DNA of 12,875 nucleotides, taken from positions 20,214 through 33,088 of the forward strand of contig PMLO01000152.1 in assembly GCA_003158895.1 (NCBI GenBank), read 5' to 3'. The stretch comes from Propionibacteriaceae bacterium (GTDB lineage Bacteria > Actinomycetota > Actinomycetes > Propionibacteriales > Propionibacteriaceae). Both the position numbers and the translations under genes were made by a program. Under the pieces are notes generated by a model that was not told the origin of the DNA, searched no databases, and saw only the letters and a program-made list of their open reading frames with translations. The number at the start of each line of letters is the position of its first letter. Positions within the stretch are counted from its first letter, which is position 1. Of this stretch, positions 11,745-12,875 are shown piece after piece.

Positions 11745-12875
11745 CTAGACCCGGGTCATCGCCAATGCCTGGATGATGTCCTCGACGCGAACCTTCGCGT
11801 CACCGAACAGCATCTGTGCGTTCTCCTTGTAGAACAATGGGTTCTGTACCCCGGCGTAACCGGCATTCATGCTCCGCTTGAAGACGATCACGTTACGGGC
11901 CTTCCAGACCTCGAGCACCGGCATGCCGGCGATCGGGCTGGTCGGGTCGTCGAGCGCGGCCGGGTTCACGGTGTCGTTCGCGCCGATGACCAGCACCACG
12001 TCGGTGTCGTCGAAGTCGGGGTTGATCTCGTCCATCTCGAGCACAATGTCGTACGGCACCTTCGCCTCGGCGAGAAGCACGTTCATGTGGCCAGGCAGGC
12101 GACCCGCCACCGGGTGGATGCCGAACCGTACCTTGATGCCCATCGCACGGAGCTTGGTCGTCAGCTCGGCGACCGGGTACTGAGCCTGCGCCACCGCCAT
12201 CCCGTACCCGGGCGTGATGATCACCGACTTAGCCTCTTCGAGGAGCTCGGCGGCACCTTCGACACTGATCTCGCGGTGCTCGCCGTAGTCGACGGCTGGT
12301 CCGGTGATGGCGCCGTCGGAGCCGAAGCCTCCGGCGATCACGGAGAGGAACGACCTGTTCATGGCCTCGCACATGATGTAGCTCAGGTACGCACCGGACG
12401 AGCCCACGAGCGCGCCCGTGATGATCAGCAGGTCGTTGTTGAGCATGAAGCCCGCCGCAGCCGCAGCCCACCCGGAGTACGAGTTCAGCATCGACACGAC
12501 CACCGGCATGTCACCGCCGCCGATCGACGCGACGAGGTGCAGGCCGAGCGCCAACGCGATGACGGTCATGAGGACGAGCAGCCACAGCGCCGGCGCCAGG
12601 ACGAACCACACGGTCAGGCCGAGGAACGCGACGATGGCGCCGAGGTTGATGTAGTTGTGTCCCGGAAGCATCAGCGGCGCGGACTTCATGCGGGCGCTCA
12701 GCTTGAGGAACGCGATGATCGACCCGGTGAACGTCACGGCACCGATGAAGACACCGATGAAGACCTCGGCCAGGTGGATCTTGCCGCCCTCGCCAGGCAC
12801 GAGGTACGAGTTGTAACCGACCAGCACGGCAGCGAGGCCGACGAAGCTGTGGAGCATCGCGATGAGCTCGGGCAT
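11745..12875 (-). CDS. pntB: NAD(P) transhydrogenase subunit beta, N-terminus outside window
   Basis: PntB forms the proton channel (dII) and NADP(H)-binding domain (dIII) of the membrane transhydrogenase that drives NADPH formation from NADH using the proton gradient. The 376 visible residues correspond to about residue 83 to the end of the 462-residue E. coli protein, so roughly 80 residues are cut off; the Met at the very edge (MPELIAMLHSFVG) is internal, not the start. H9 here equals the proton-channel His91 of E. coli. Membrane helices lie near 11-23, 38-58, 78-115 and 135-160, with the conserved ADMPVVVSMLNSYSG-like loop (GDMPVVVSMLNSYSG, 121-135). dIII carries the NADP motif PGYGMAVAQAQYP (222-234), HPVAGRLPGHMNVLLAEA and GANDTVNPAA. 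pntA should lie upstream, beyond the right edge. The CocE/NonD gene follows 8 bases after the stop. Confidence 0.96.
   Translation of the reverse strand: MPELIAMLHSFVGLAAVLVGYNSYLVPGEGGKIHLAEVFIGVFIGAVTFTGSIIAFLKLSARMKSAPLMLPGHNYINLGAIVAFLGLTVWFVLAPALWLLVLMTVIALALGLHLVASIGGGDMPVVVSMLNSYSGWAAAAAGFMLNNDLLIITGALVGSSGAYLSYIMCEAMNRSFLSVIAGGFGSDGAITGPAVDYGEHREISVEGAAELLEEAKSVIITPGYGMAVAQAQYPVAELTTKLRAMGIKVRFGIHPVAGRLPGHMNVLLAEAKVPYDIVLEMDEINPDFDDTDVVLVIGANDTVNPAALDDPTSPIAGMPVLEVWKARNVIVFKRSMNAGYAGVQNPLFYKENAQMLFGDAKVRVEDIIQALAMTRV

Noticed and set aside
10729..11748. 339-codon plus-strand frame opposite the CocE/NonD gene
   Set aside because: Antisense shadow of a protein with an intact Ser-Asp-His triad; it also crosses the pntB-CocE junction without any start signal.
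12873..12875. ATG at the right edge as the pntB start
   Set aside because: It aligns with an internal Met before the channel His of E. coli PntB (near residue 83); the true N-terminus must lie outside the window.
1..12875. Defence island, CRISPR, toxin-antitoxin, prophage, retron or biosynthetic cluster
   Set aside because: No repeat arrays, integrases, transposases, nucleases, reverse transcriptase motifs or modular synthases were found on either strand; all gene-size regions are explained by core-metabolism or cell-envelope families.

Overview
The window is a GC-rich, densely coded stretch of a chromosome from an actinobacterium. The protein set points to the Actinomycetia: an actinobacterial-type DapD, DapE and DapC, a GT4-type GlgM in place of a GT5 glycogen synthase, a short DUF3117 protein, and an FdxA-type 7Fe ferredoxin next to dapC. 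A Nocardioides/Aeromicrobium-like (Propionibacteriales) host is my best guess, but this is inference from general gene content; no marker gene is present. Gene order resembles, from memory, the M. tuberculosis regions Rv1201c-Rv1213 (dapD, dapE, LOG-like, DivIVA-like, DUF3117, glgM, glgC) and Rv1177-Rv1178 (fdxC, dapC).

Layout. (1) 1-2251: glgC (minus, cut by the left edge) and glgM (plus) are divergent and together make maltose-1-phosphate for alpha-glucan synthesis. A strong hairpin at 2259-2293 separates glgM from the next, convergent genes. (2) 2312-5676, all minus strand: an aldo/keto reductase, dapE, a LOG-family Rossmann protein, a small membrane protein with a DivIVA-type motif, and DUF3117, in that transcription order with short gaps. 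(3) 5814-7670, plus strand: dapD followed 3 bases later by a membrane-anchored lysozyme/transglycosylase-like protein. (4) 7674-9100, minus strand: ferredoxin fdxA overlapping dapC by 4 bases (GTGA). (5) 9203-10063, plus: an SMP-30/gluconolactonase family protein. (6) 10036-12875, minus: pntB (cut by the right edge at its N-terminus) followed by a CocE/NonD-family serine hydrolase, whose end overlaps the SMP-30 gene tail to tail by 28 bases.

How the genes fit together. dapD, dapC and dapE encode consecutive steps of the succinylase route to meso-diaminopimelate, the precursor of lysine and of the peptidoglycan cross-link. They are split over three transcription units and surrounded by genes with a plausible cell-wall or polar-growth link (the transglycosylase-like protein, the DivIVA-motif protein). 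glgC/glgM is a storage or capsular glucan module. The right third (lactonase-like, esterase-like, transhydrogenase) looks like ordinary metabolism.

The longest non-coding stretch is 136 bases, so no unexplained gap over 300 bases exists. I saw no tRNA, rRNA, CRISPR, insertion sequence, prophage or attachment site. I found no convincing previously undescribed system; this is mainly a core-genome region. The observations most worth a check are a repeated leaderless-type promoter pattern (TANNNT placed 6-7 bases before the start codon) at glgC, dapE, the LOG gene and dapD, the coupling of dapD to a putative wall-lytic protein, the conserved LOG/DivIVA-motif/DUF3117 trio of unclear function, and a marked excess of the tetranucleotide GTAC.
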